From Shinisaurus crocodilurus (taxonomy: Eukaryota > Chordata > Lepidosauria > Squamata > Shinisauridae), in assembly GCA_021292165.1 (NCBI GenBank), contig CM037879.1, positions 117,377,359 through 117,441,358 of the forward strand: DNA of 64,000 nt. Direction: 5' to 3'. How positions within the stretch are numbered: position 1 is the first letter of the stretch; each line of letters begins with the position of its first letter. This document shows positions 31,952 to 42,638 of the stretch, one piece after another. The position numbers and the translations under genes were made by a program. The notes under the pieces were generated by a model. It had not been told where the DNA came from. It did no database searches and saw nothing but the letters and a program-made list of their open reading frames with translations.

Positions 31952-32088
31952 TAGCCTTCCCCAACTGGTTGCCCTACACATGCCTTGGACTACAACTCCC
32001 ATCATCCCTGACCATTGGCCACACTGGCTGGGGGCTGAAGGGAGTTGTGGTCCAAAGCATCTGTAGGGCACCAAGTTGGGCAAGGCTG
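31952..32088. mobile_element. Short hAT-type palindromic element with perfect 8-bp duplication
   Basis: It begins TAGCCTTCCCCAACTGG and ends CCAAGTTGGGCAAGGCTG, with inner arms around GGACTACAACTCCCATCATC. ATCTAGAC is present exactly at both flanks (31944-31951 and 32089-32096). Confidence 0.9.
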
Positions 32089-32389
32089 ATCTAGACACAT
32101 ACACACACACCTTCCAACCTCAAGCACAGAACAGGAGCAAGTAAAATGCAATGCGCTAGCAGTGTTTGCAGGGCAAAGAAAGGTAAGCAAAAGAAAGAAA
32201 GAAGCCATGGGGCCAAACAGACCTTAGGGCAGCCTTTTCCAATGTAGTGCCCTCCAGGTGTGCTGGACTACAGTTCCCATCCTCCCCAGCCAGCATGGCC
32301 AGGCCAGTTGGAGATGTGATGTCCTACAGCTCCCATCTCTCCAACCAGTATGGTCATGCTAGCTGCGGAGGATGGGAATTGTAGTCAAA

Positions 32390-32650
32390 CATGCTTGGAT
32401 GGGTGACTGCCTGGGCTGCCCACATCTATTCTCCTGCATTGAGCAGGGGGTTGGACTCGATGGTCATATAGCAGGGCTCTCCAACCTTGTGTCCCCAGAT
32501 GTTGCTGGCCTACAGCTCCCAGCATACCCAGCCAGCATGGCCAATGGCAAGGGATTATGGGAGCTGTAGTCCAGCAACATCTGGGGACCCAAGGTTGGAG
32601 AGCCCTGCCTTATAGGCTCCTTCCAATTCTACTATGATTCTATGATATCT
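32390..32650 (+). mobile_element. CR1-type LINE 3' end, split by a hAT unit
   Basis: TTGAGCAGGGGGTTGGACTC and GATGGTC lie left of the inserted hAT unit; GGCTCCTTCCAATTCTACTA with TGATTCTATGAT lies right of it. Together they form the usual CR1 3' end. Confidence 0.75.
32472..32607. mobile_element. Short hAT-type palindromic element inside the CR1 end
   Basis: Terminal inverted repeats CAGGGCTCTCCAACCTTG and CAAGGTTGGAGAGCCCTG are perfect. The flanks TCATATAG and CCTTATAG agree at 6 of 8 positions. The inner arms around CTACAGCTCCCA are inverted too, so the whole unit can fold into a hairpin. Confidence 0.88.
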
Positions 32651-32683
32651 GGAGGGCACCAGGTTGGAAAAGCTGTCTTAGGG

Positions 32684-32821
32684 CTGAGGTAGGGAATCTG
32701 TGACTCTCCAGATGTTGTTCCACTTCAATTCCCATCACCTTTGATGGACCTTTGGGCATATTGTTCAGGGCTGATGGGAGTTAGGGTCCACATCTAAAGG
32801 GCCACAGGTTCCCCAGCCCTA
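32684..32821. mobile_element. Second hAT-type element inserted next to the first
   Basis: It runs from CTGAGGTAGGGAATCTGTGA to GGTTCCCCAGCCCTAC and is flanked by TCTTAGGG (32676-32683) and CCTTAGGG (32822-32829), the same target octamer that bounds the element on its left. Its inner arms match the 20776-20912 family. Confidence 0.7.
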
Positions 32822-32829
32822 CCTTAGGG

Positions 32830-34257
32830 GAAAGCTCCTTCTTTATGGTGATCAGCTTGTTCCCTTTCACTAAGCTTCTCTTAACACTTCCATATCTCAA
32901 ATTTTAGGATTGGGGTTCAGCCCTATATACTTCAGAGGAACTTACTTTGGACCGCAAGCCTTAGAGGACCTCTCCCCCATCCATGTTTACTGACTGGTAA
33001 ATCTCACTGAGTTCTATAAGACAGCCTAGTAAGTGTGCTTCAGATTGCACCCTTTGCCCTCTAACCATGTTTGATGCGCCGTTGAAAGGTAATTGCTGAA
33101 ACAAGGCATCTATTAAAAAGACGAACAAAGTATTTCTAAGACAATTTCATTCAAAGATGTTTTGTTGCTGGGAATATCCATATCTTTGATGTCCACACTG
33201 AAAGTGCTGTACTTGCTCAGACAAACACATCGCTCCATTCACAGCATGGCAAGTACTGTGCCTTTCTCCATGTGAGATGGGCAGTAGAAATCAATTCGAC
33301 TCCCTCCACTTCCCCCAATAAACATCACATTGTTTCCGTATGCCTGTGGGAGAATTTTCAAATCAGCACATGATCCCTATTTAATACCAAGTCCTCTTAG
33401 ACATCTGTTTAATGATTAGTTAGATCTAGGTAAGTTACCATGCCATGCTCTTAGTGAATGTCAGATAGTCAGATTGTTCCTTTGTAATTCTCCAGCCTAA
33501 AAAACCGCAGAAGGCACTGGTACAGCTAGGGCTGCGCCTTGGGGCCAAGGTCCAGGGCCCCACAACCCTGGGTGACTCCCAAATGACCACGCAGAGAGCA
33601 GCAGATGATGGGGGCAGCGGTGGCAAACAGGTCAGCATCTGTGCTGGCAAACTCCATCTTATTCTTGTACTCATGATGGTGCTATGCTTTAAGTGAGTTT
33701 AAAATGTGAAACTGCAAATGCTCAGAGTATTACTTTGATCAGGATCGGCAAACATTTTGTTGTTGTTTTGTTCTCAAATATCAGGCACACGGAAGTAGGT
33801 GTAAAGCATGGAATAGCAGTGGGGGGGGGGATAAGAGGAATGTTAGTTGTGTGCTTCCAGATGGAATCAATACTGCTGTCTAAGAGAACTCCCCAATAAG
33901 ACCATTAAGTCCAGGGCCTAAAATTACCGTGCCGCACCACTGATAGGTAGTAGCATCTTGACCTGAAGCTTCTTCACATCTGTTGCAACAATGGGGCGAG
34001 AGGATGTGGATGAGGACTTGCACATCCTTTCCCCATCCTTCCTGTGTCTGGTGGTATAAAGGAGGAAACTCATGCATCTTTCTCTTGTGAGGGCATGTGT
34101 GGGAGAGAACACAAAAGGTGATGCATCCTCTTCCGTTGCTCCCACCTTACAGACCAAGCCACTCTTTGATTGCCAGTATCGAGTCTGTTCTGGGTCAGCA
34201 CAGTTCTGTTTCTGAATTAAGCTAGTTGTTCAAAAGCTAGCTTCCTTTACAATCGGC
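32830..34257. other. Gene desert segment, nothing recognised
   Basis: Diverged GGAGTAAG-type pieces lie near 32930-33050 and a G-run near 33820. I see no other repeat or gene. Confidence 0.4.
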
Positions 34258-34381
34258 CAGACTTCCCCAACCTGGTGCCCTCCAGATATTCCAGGCTACA
34301 ACTTCCAGGATTCCTGACCAGCTGTGGCTGATGGGAGTTGAAGCGCCAAATATCCGGAGGGTGTCAGCTTGGGGAAGGCTG
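34258..34381. mobile_element. Short hAT-type palindromic element
   Basis: It begins CAGACTTCCCCAACCTGGTG and ends CAGCTTGGGGAAGGCTG, with the family's inner arms. The flanking octamers CAATCGGC and GCATAGGC agree at 5 of 8 positions, so the insertion is old. Confidence 0.75.
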
Positions 34382-36426
34382 GCATAGGCACACTTCACTC
34401 TCTTTATCCTTCCTTTGGCTTCTCCCTTCTCTCCTGGTCTCTGTGGAGTACTGCATCCTGTCTCTCAGCTTATGCTGATTTGATGGTACATTGCGGTGTT
34501 TTCTCTCAGAACAGTTGTAAAATGGATCTCATTGAAAGCCCTGAGCTTACATCAATATGGGCTACCTTTGACCAGATCACTGACAATATTCTGTCAGCCC
34601 TGGGGGAAAGGGAAGCAAATATTTAGTGTGTGACCAAGAGCTACAAAGGGTTTTCTTCATCTTTCTCCAAAATAGGGTACAGATTAATCTGGGACTGCTA
34701 GCTTTTATTGGCCATGATCTCTAGTGGCAGCTGATGGTGGTTGAAAGAATGATGATGGGTCCTTTGGGGTAGACATGTCTCACCTCTGAGGACCTCTTTT
34801 GTTGGATGCTCAGGCATCTGCTCTGGTTGGCTGAATGCAAATGACAGCCATGACATATCATCACAAGAGCTATTTAAAGCTGTTCCATGATATGGACCAG
34901 GGACCTCAGAAGTATTTTTAATGTGGGGGGGGGGGTCAAGGTGGCCCAATATTACATTAAAAAGTCAATTCAAAAGGGATCCCAGCTGTACTGAGAAAAG
35001 ACATAGTTCATGAATATTAAGGCATGGTAGGAGAATTATACAAGTTCACTGTTCAGGCCTCAGCCTCTTCCATCTCAGCCTTGGTGAGCTCTATCTCCCT
35101 CCACTCCCCACTCCAAACATTAGTGCTCAGCTCAGTTCAGCTTGGCACCTCCCTCCATAGCAAAATGCTCCTGCCAAGGTAAAGCAAGCAATAACTTGCG
35201 GGGTCCTGGAAAATGATTTCATCTCTTCCTCTTTTTTTAATCAATTAGTCTGGTCCACAATGGAAGTCATTTTTCCTGATCATCGACGGTGGGTGGGTGG
35301 CTCAGCAGCCCCCCTGGCTAATCTTGGGAGGGGGAGTCTGCATCCCTCTGCCCCCCTTCCAGTGTCCTTGATATGGACTGTCTAAGACAACCTCCCCCCC
35401 AAATAAACAATATAATGAAATGCAGAAAGTCAAAACCAGAAAAACAATGTGCTAGACATATTTGCTGGGACCATGTGTAGTTTAAAATAGAAGGAATGGC
35501 TACACAATATGAAAAGCATGGTTATTTCATTCTGTGCTGAAATTGTGAATTGACTTTATTCCTGAAATAAGCAAAATATTTATTCATTCCTGAAATAGTT
35601 CCTTTGCATGATTTATGAAACAAGCAAATCCTCTGACTAATTCATTAAATCTGCAACAACTCTGATTCATGAGAAGTCTGTGCTTAAATGAAGTCTCTAC
35701 ATAATTTGTAAAATTAGCTATGCTTTTGCATAATTTGTGAAATAAGCAAACCCGTTGTTAATTAATGCAATTGCCAAAGAACTGTTTCCGATTTCACTAA
35801 TGGGGCTTATTCATAGATCTGGCAAAAGTGTTGTCAATTCCTTGAACAAATCTGGCAAAAAAAAAAAAAAAAAAGTCTTTCCTATTTATTTCCACAATAA
35901 AGAAGTCTCACAAATGTAGTGTGATTTATTTAGGTTCTGAAAAGTCTGTCACAGATATACTCCGCTTTCTATACAATCTATACATCATTCAGATCACCAA
36001 AGAGAATATGCAAGCAGTATAATAGCTTGAATTTGTTTCTTCTTTTGCCACTTAAGACCTGATCTTGATTTTGGCAAGCTTTCGAGTGGTCCATTGGAAT
36101 CTGTGTCATGCAGCAATTGCCTATTAAATTCTGGCCAGATTGTTCTTGTAAGGCATGCATCCAAGATCTCATCTACCAGGACAACCAATTCAGTGTTTCT
36201 GCTGCTATTGTGCCTGGATTTCTGCTCAAGCATTGCTTGTTCTGTTCATGTAAGAAGCTTGGTATTTGAAAAAAAGAAGTAATGATGCAAACCTATTCTT
36301 ACTGTAAATTTAGAGAGGTCTGACTGAAGTTATGTATGTTTTAAAGATGGAACTTGCCTTTTACAAAATCGGCAATTATGGACCAATGATTCTTGGTCTG
36401 GGGCCAGAGGGTGATTATAGACAACC
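34382..36426. other. Gene desert segment with a repeated GAAATAAGCAAA motif block
   Basis: No gene is supported. At about 35559-35770 an AT-rich block repeats variants of GCATAATTTGTGAAATAAGC, described under the findings. The rest is unassigned. Confidence 0.4.
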
Positions 36427-36434
36427 ATTTAGCA

Positions 36435-36829
36435 CAGAGGTGGGCAACTTTCAGGTTACATTGGCATCCCTCCCCTGCTGTTGCCAAAAGTGGCCAGGGC
36501 CGAAATCCCAGTGATTTTGCTGGGAAGCAAGGCATGAAGCATGCCTATGTATTCCAGTTGCTGGGGAACATGGGCGGGAAGGTGCTGTTGCATGTCCTGC
36601 TTGTGGGTTTCCACGGGCAGCTGGTTGGCCACTGTGTGAACAGAATGATGGACTAGATGGCCCCTTGGTCTGATCCAGCAGGGCTCTTCTTATGTTCTTA
36701 CCTTGTTTCCCAGCAGAACCACTGGAATTTGGGGGCAGTGGTACCAACAATTGAAGCTAGGACTGTGGGGGCACACAAATGACCGCAGCAGGCTGCATAT
36801 GGCCCAGGGGCTGCATGTTGCCCACCCCG
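36435..36829. mobile_element. hAT-type element with perfect 8-bp duplication carrying a LINE fragment
   Basis: It begins CAGAGGTGGGCAACTTTCAG and ends TGCATGTTGCCCACCCCG, with ATTTAGCA exactly at both flanks (36427-36434 and 36830-36837). A plus-strand LINE 3' fragment (36541-36700) sits inside, ending in TCTTCTTATGTTCTTA. No transposase is encoded. Confidence 0.92.
36541..36700 (+). mobile_element. LINE 3' region fragment nested in a hAT element
   Basis: It carries GGGGAACATGGGCGGGAAGG, CTGCTTGTGGGTTTCCACGG and TGATCCAGCAGGGCTCTTC before TTATGTTCTTA. Its near twin lies at 48421-48590. Confidence 0.85.
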
Positions 36830-36837
36830 ATTTAGCA

Positions 36838-38991
36838 AGTGGTAACTTACCATGTTGTGTACATAACCACTTGTTGAGTCTGTTAAATCGTGAGGCAAAT
36901 TTTGCCACACTTCTGCACCTGATCCAACATTCAGGGGAGTGGTAAAATCCCCCTCATTACTTGGTAGGATGATGCCCACCAGCCATACCAAGTAACCACA
37001 TGGGCACCATGGTAGAATGCGACCTCATGCAGTGAGTCCACTTGTTTTCCTTCTGTGTACTTCCTAAACACAAAGCTGATTCATGGACTGCACATTTGCC
37101 ATATGATGATATGCTGAAAAAATTCACCCTGAGATGCTGGGGTATAGTGGAACCTGATCTAGATGATGTAAAGTTACTGTAACACAGGGGCGTGGAACCT
37201 CTTTCAGCCTGAGGGCCGAATTCCATTTGGAAAAGCCATTGGGGGGGGGCATGTTCCAGTGGTGGGTGTGGCTAAGGTAAAAAGGGGCAGGGCTAAAATA
37301 CCAGCATATTTTAGCTTAAAGCTTTTACTGCCAGGAACTAAGCCTTAGCAGAGGCAGTTCAACCCTTTAGAATGGGGGAAAACTGTACAAAGGCCAGGAA
37401 ACCACCCAATGATCAGTGATTGGGGAAAGGGGGTGTGGCCAATGGAAGAGGTCGTGGACATCTGGGGACCCCTGGATTATTTGAATCTCCACCAGCACAT
37501 CTCTGCCAAGGAAATAAGTTTTTAAAATCTGCTCCAATCAGTTTAGTGGTTTGGAGAAATGCAGTATACGATGTTATGCAACGTATGCAAAGCATACAAT
37601 ATGTAAACTATCTTTACCATGCTCAAAATTAATCAAAGAATTAGCACTCCAGCAAATATCATGAACAAGGGCTTCTAATGGAAATGGAATATACCTCATT
37701 TCTCAAGAAATTATGAAGCCAGTGGAATTTTTGCACAATTATTCATTCATTCAATTTATAGGTTAGCATAGTTCTTTGAGCAGTTTACAACAAAAACATT
37801 AAAAAAACAAAAACAAAACTCAGCCATAACAATCTTATCACTAAATCTGATAAGATCAGAATGTCACATTTAATAAATAATTGTGGGGGTGGGGAGAAAC
37901 TGTCCCAGAAGGATTTTTTTTTTTAAACTTCCATTTCAGTATTCACAACCATCAGGTAGGGACTACGATATGGGCCCATGAAGGTGATCCTGTTTTGAAC
38001 ATGTCTTGCTCCACTTGGCTTAAATAATTCAGGTTGCAAAAGTGAGAAATAGATACTGGCAAATTTCTTGCAATTATGTTGGTGAAGTGAAGTGAAAAGT
38101 GCATGACACGCCTGACTTCCTTCTGAGGTAGACCAACCAAGATGTACCATGCTACAAATTAGCTCTGGTGGGACAGAAACAACAGCTAGGTTTTGTGGAT
38201 TATTTAAAATCAGGTAGAGTCCATTAATAGCCTGCCAAGCATATATTTGTACATCTCCCCAGAGACATGCAGGACGTGAAGGGGGCATTTCCTCACACAC
38301 TCCTTAGCTTGGGAGACCAGAATTAGTATCATTTTGGATTTTTTTTTAAAAAAATGAATTTGCCTTCTAGGGAGATAATAGATTGGGTAACTCCTCCTGG
38401 GCCCAGAGAAGGTTTCCACTCCTTTAAGCACCGACCCAGCTTCACTCTGGTACTTCATCTGATTGTCAGGTTGTCTGTATATACTCTGCACTTGAAAGAA
38501 CAAAAGCAAAGCTCAACTAAATTCTTCAGCAAGGAAGCCCAACCGTGGCACCAAGAAATGCAGAGTATTGCCACCTGTATAATTTATACACACTGAGCAA
38601 ATATGTAAATGGTGGTGAAAAGAAAATACATATGAACTTGTTACCCAGACTTTTTTTTAAATTTGACATGTTTACATTATAATTCATCAGGAAACTCATA
38701 TGCTGAGCAAAATTCTGGTTCTTTATTATGAAGAATCATTTATTATTGGAAAGTGAATACTACACTTGTGTGTTTCAGTTGTGAAATCCATATGACCTTT
38801 TCTTCTGCCCACTTTAGGATGCTGGCCTGCGATGCAGTAGGAGAAGGAAACCCTGGACAACTGGGATGGCAAGCAGTGTGGAAGATGGACCTGCCATGCT
38901 CCTCTTTTAGCCCAGAGCTCCTTAAGAAATATGAATATTTTCTGGATCCAGCAGTGCCCTGTTCTTGAGGAAAGCACATAGGATTTATTTA
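36838..38991. other. Gene desert segment with one partial hAT-type left end
   Basis: CAGGGGCGTGGAACC at 37185 looks like a hAT-type left end. The following 200 bases (with TTTTAGCTTAAAGC) are shared in inverted form with about 59715-59870. The right boundary was not found with confidence. An A-rich repeat tail lies at about 37739-37860. No gene is supported. Confidence 0.4.
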
Positions 38992-39218
38992 TTTATTACA
39001 TTTATAGCCCACCTTTTTTCCTTTTGCAAGGAACCCAAGGCAGCTTACATAGTCCTCCTCTCTGTTTTATCCTCACAATAACCCTGTGAGGTAGGTTAGG
39101 CTGAGAGTCAGTAACTGACCCAAAGTCATCTGGTGAGCTTCATGGCCAAGTGGGGACTAGAACTCAGATCTCTTGAGTCCCAGTCCAACACTCTAACCAC
39201 TACACTACACTGGCTCTC
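38992..39218 (-). mobile_element. tRNA-derived SINE, squamate type, minus orientation
   Basis: Read on the minus strand it runs from GAGAGCCAGTGTAGTGTAGT through CAGTTACTGACTCTCAGCCT to a tail of AAATAAATAAAT. Confidence 0.9.
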
Positions 39219-39659
39219 AACTGGCTCTGGTTGGGTCCAGACTAAGTTAGTTGGGCTTAGGTCCCATTGAAATCAGTGACTTAAAACCTATGTCATAAGC
39301 TCTTCAAGATAATGCCTCTCAGAAATAGTCTAGCCTCTCAGCTCTTGGAGAAAGCTAACTATTTCTCCATCTTGACCTTAAATGAAAGATATCTGGCTCA
39401 TCATGGAGGCTGACGCTGTCGTCATATCTTAGTCCTAGCCTTAATTAGTCTTACAAAAACAAAACTTGCCTGCCTGTTGTACGGCTTCACACACAGGACT
39501 CCTCACCTTCTCTTCCTCTCCCCGCTTCCTTCTGGCCTTGGTCAGTTTTTATATTTTCCCCTCTGTGGCTTGGGGCTTGGGATCATTACATGCATGTGAC
39601 AGCCAGGCCCCAATGCCTCAATTACTTTCATGTGGAATAGCAAGGCTAGCCAAATTTTT

Positions 39660-39935
39660 CCTCATGTACGGCCTCTCACAACCTAAAATAGGTTACAGGA
39701 AGCCAGATTCCAGTTGAACATCAGAAAAAACTTCCTGACTGTTAGAGCAATATGACAATTGAACCAATTACCAATACCTAGGGAGGTGGTGGGCTCTCCC
39801 ACACTGGAGGTACTCAAGATGCAGCTGGACAGCCATCTGTCAGGGATGCTTTGACCTGGATTCCTGCATTGAGCAGGGGGTTGGACTCGATGGTCTTGAA
39901 GGCCCCTTCCAGCTCTACTATTTTATGATTCTAAC
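39660..39935 (+). mobile_element. CR1-type LINE 3' region
   Basis: It contains AAAAACTTCCTGACTGTTAG, GTGGTGGGCTCTCCCACACT, GAGCAGGGGGTTGGACTCGA and GGCCCCTTCCAGCTCTACTA followed by TATGATTCTA, the standard order for a CR1 3' UTR. The element is 5'-truncated and non-coding. Confidence 0.9.
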
Positions 39936-40390
39936 TGAAGGAAGTTCATGGAAGAAAAGTTTCCTGTTCTCTCCACAATCCCCTGCACCTCCTGAAAAGC
40001 CTTTGCAGAGGATCAAGGGCTCCCCCTGAACAATGTGGGATGGGGTGTGGGAAGCTGCTGGGGGAGGGAGATATTGCCCCAAATTGAGCTTATCGCCCAC
40101 TTTCAGTGGATGAGAAACTTTCCTTCTGTGAGCTTCCTTCCGTTAACTTGTCTTACAATTTAAGCCAATGTTAAAAGTGAAAAATTGAGTTCAACAGAAA
40201 CTTAGTGCAGCTAACTTAGTCTGGATACAATCTGTGGTTCTTAGTAGGGTTGCCATGTGATTTAAGAAATCTTAGTTGATTAACTGTATGTGTTTTAATT
40301 CATTAATTCAATCAAACAATCAACTGAATCTGTATAAATCTACATATGATAAAAAAAAAAAAACCCAGCAGTTCTAAACATACTTCCTTT

Positions 40391-40521
40391 GGGTTGGATC
40401 CAGGCTTAACCATGTTTAGAGTAGACCCATTAAAATCAATGGGATTAAAGATAATCATGACTAATTTGTCCCATTGATTTCAATGGGGTTGCTCTAAGTA
40501 TGGTTAAGTCTGGATCTGACC
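40391..40521. repeat. 130-bp hairpin repeat (GGTTGGATCC family), copy 2
   Basis: It begins GGGTTGGATCCAGGCTTAAC and ends in TTAAGTCTGGATCTGACC, with inverted arms containing AGAGTAGACCCATT and AATGGGGTTGCTCT. TTT lies on both flanks and could be a 3-bp target duplication. Confidence 0.8.
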
Positions 40522-41087
40522 TTTTCTTTGAATAAGAGGCACATGTGTCACAGCAAGCATCATCTTAGAAGAAACACTCCCGATTCTCTTTCACAAGACG
40601 AAAGCTCTCTATCTGGACCTGTATTAAAATAATTTTAATCTCTTAATTGGAGGGTATCCTTTTAGTTAATCAAAATGTGTTCAACTGATTAATAAACTAA
40701 ACATAGCAGCACTAGTTTTTAGTGCTTGTTAACTTTCCTAATTATTCTCAGACCTTCTTTGGGAAAACACTAAGCTTTGGATTGGTCAGTATACATGGTT
40801 TCATTCATTTCTTTTCTAACTCCAAGCTGACAGTTCAATTCCCAGGGCCTTGGTAGCTTCTCCTTTGGGTCTAGTAGAGGTAGGCTTCAAGAATGTAGTG
40901 AGCAGCTGTTGGCTTGCAGGTTCTGGGTTTTAGACTAGCAGTCGGAAAGGATGCCCCCCCCCTCACCCTTTTCTTTTGCAGAATCACTCTGCAAAGGAAA
41001 AAAAGAGGGGACCTGTAGGCCAGGAGTGCAGAACTTCAAGCCCAAGAGCCAAATCCAGCCAAGCCAGGGTTCCCCAGATGTCTGTGA
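40522..41087. other. Gene desert segment, nothing recognised
   Basis: No recognisable repeat or gene is seen here. Confidence 0.4.
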
Positions 41088-41420
41088 CTGGGTTCAGAAA
41101 ACACAATAACCCACACTCAAGGGTTGAGTATGGCTTGAGTGTGGGTTGTTGTTGAACTGTGTGGGCTGTTGTTGAAATATAAGTTATTGTGTTGTCTGAA
41201 CCCAACAGCATTAACAAACCGTGGTTGGTTAACAACGAACAACCCACAGTTTACAACCCAACAACAAACCATGGGTTCTCTTCATGGGTTGTTTGTAGTT
41301 AACAAATCATGCCTTGTTTGGCTGGGTTCAGACAACACAATAACCCACATTTCAACAACAACCCATGGTTCAATGAAATCCCATACTCAACACTTGAGTG
41401 TTAGTTATTTGAACCCAGCC
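41088..41420. repeat. Inverted-repeat element with CTGGGTTCAGA-type ends
   Basis: It begins CTGGGTTCAGAAAACACAAT and ends AGTTATTTGAACCCAG, and internally repeats AACCCACA and TGTGGGTT words in both orientations. Related words occur at 63700-63845. It is probably a non-autonomous DNA transposon of unknown class. Part of it (41226-41365) is duplicated at 41707-41846. Confidence 0.6.
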
Positions 41421-41550
41421 ATTGAGTCACCCTTGGTTCATCTAGCCCAGTATTGCCAACATTGATTGAGAGCAGATCTCCAAGTTTTCAGGTAGGAGTT
41501 TTTCTAGCCCTGCCTGAAGATGCCGGGGGATTGAACCTGGGACCTTGTCT
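41421..41550 (-). mobile_element. tRNA-derived SINE (second family), minus-strand fragment
   Basis: The reverse complement contains GGTCCCAGGTTCAATCCCC (an RNA polymerase III box B), then CTTGGAGATCTGCTCTCAAT and GGCAATACTGGGCTAGATG, in the order seen in the fuller copy at 53490-53680. The tRNA-like head is cut off. Confidence 0.75.
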
Positions 41551-41706
41551 CCCCAGGCTTCCTGAGAAGTTTTGCCTTTACTGTTTGCCAACCACCTGAA
41601 AGACAAATAGAAGATTTCATAATGCAGGTATTTCTATGGGGCCTGGGCAGATCCCAGAGAAAGAAAATTTGAACAAACCAATCAATAGTCTGGGAGGACC
41701 TAATGA

Positions 41707-41846
41707 TGGTTAACAACGAACAACCCACAGTTTACAACCCAACAACAAACCATGGGTTCTCTTCATGGGTTGTTTGTAGTTAACAAATCATGCCTTGTTT
41801 GGCTGGGTTCAGACAACACAATAACCCACATTTCAACAACAACCCA
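41707..41846 (+). repeat. 140-bp direct duplicate of 41226-41365
   Basis: The two 140-base stretches are identical base for base as given, although the surrounding sequence differs. Confidence 0.95.
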
Positions 41847-41986
41847 AATCCAGGTGATTTCTACAGTGCCTACTTTGCATGAGCTGAATCATCCTGGATG
41901 GAGTATATACAGATGCAGATCTTGGAGTCTATCACAGCCTGGCCATGGTCTTTGTTCAGAAGCCTTTCCAGAAGGCGGCCAGGGTA

Positions 41987-42009
41987 GTGTGTGTGTGTGT
42001 GTGTGTGTG
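41987..42009. repeat. (GT)n microsatellite
   Basis: A GT dinucleotide run. Confidence 0.9.
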
Positions 42010-42251
42010 GATTAATTACAGCTACCTATGCCCATCATTTGTATACCTGCATCTGTCTGAGAGCTTGTGAGCACATATGTGAGCAAGTTGCTTGGACAAT
42101 GCATTTTGATCACATATAGTAGGAAAAGGCTACTACTCTGGCCTGATTAGGTGTCATTTCCTTTTACATTCCACAAGTAGCATGTCACCCCATGCTAGAG
42201 CAGCAAGAGTTGCACAAACTATAGTGACAAATGTTATTTAAGAGCATCTTT

Positions 42252-42466
42252 GTGGAGGCTGGTGACTCCTATTTTGGTGGGGATCCTAATCCACTGCAGG
42301 TTTTATTTGGAGCTTTATTTGGAGCTTTATAGGAGCTATCCATGGTGCTCCATGGTGGTGACTGTATTTTGGGGATGGAGTTCAGCACCATGGATAGCTC
42401 CTAGAAAGCTCCAATAAAACCTGCAATGGATGAGGAGCCCCACCGAAATAGGACTCACCAGCCTCC
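42252..42466. repeat. 215-bp long-hairpin repeat (GTGGAGGCTGGTG family), copy 1
   Basis: It begins GTGGAGGCTGGTGACTCCTA and ends TCACCAGCCTCC. The arms match inward through GCAGGTTTTATTTGGAGCTT and AGCTATCCATGGTGCT. Arm length is about 90 bases. Copy 2 lies at 55487-55677. Confidence 0.85.
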
Positions 42467-42638
42467 TTGCTGCTTGAATTTCTGCACAAAGCACCTGTTT
42501 TTTTTTAAATTTAAAATATTTATTTATTTTTCAAATAAACACACATACAAAAAGAAAATAAACCCACAAATCCATATAACTCCAAAGTGCACCCGTCACC
42601 ACGGGGCCAAGAAATAATTCTATCCACATAATCCATTA

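Larger units (their letters stand above)
32230..32675. mobile_element. hAT-type element interrupted by a CR1 end and a second hAT unit
   Basis: It begins CAGCCTTTTCCAATG and ends GGTTGGAAAAGCTG, flanked by CCTTAGGG (32222-32229) and TCTTAGGG (32676-32683). Its middle is split by a CR1 3' end (about 32390-32650), which is itself split by the hAT unit at 32472-32607. The order of insertion can be read from this nesting. Confidence 0.8.

Noticed and set aside
37185..37475. Complete hAT element between CAGGGGCGTGG and GGGGACCCCTG
   Set aside because: The flanking octamers CTGTAACA and GATTATTT do not match and the proposed right end is not convincingly complementary, so only the left end is reported.
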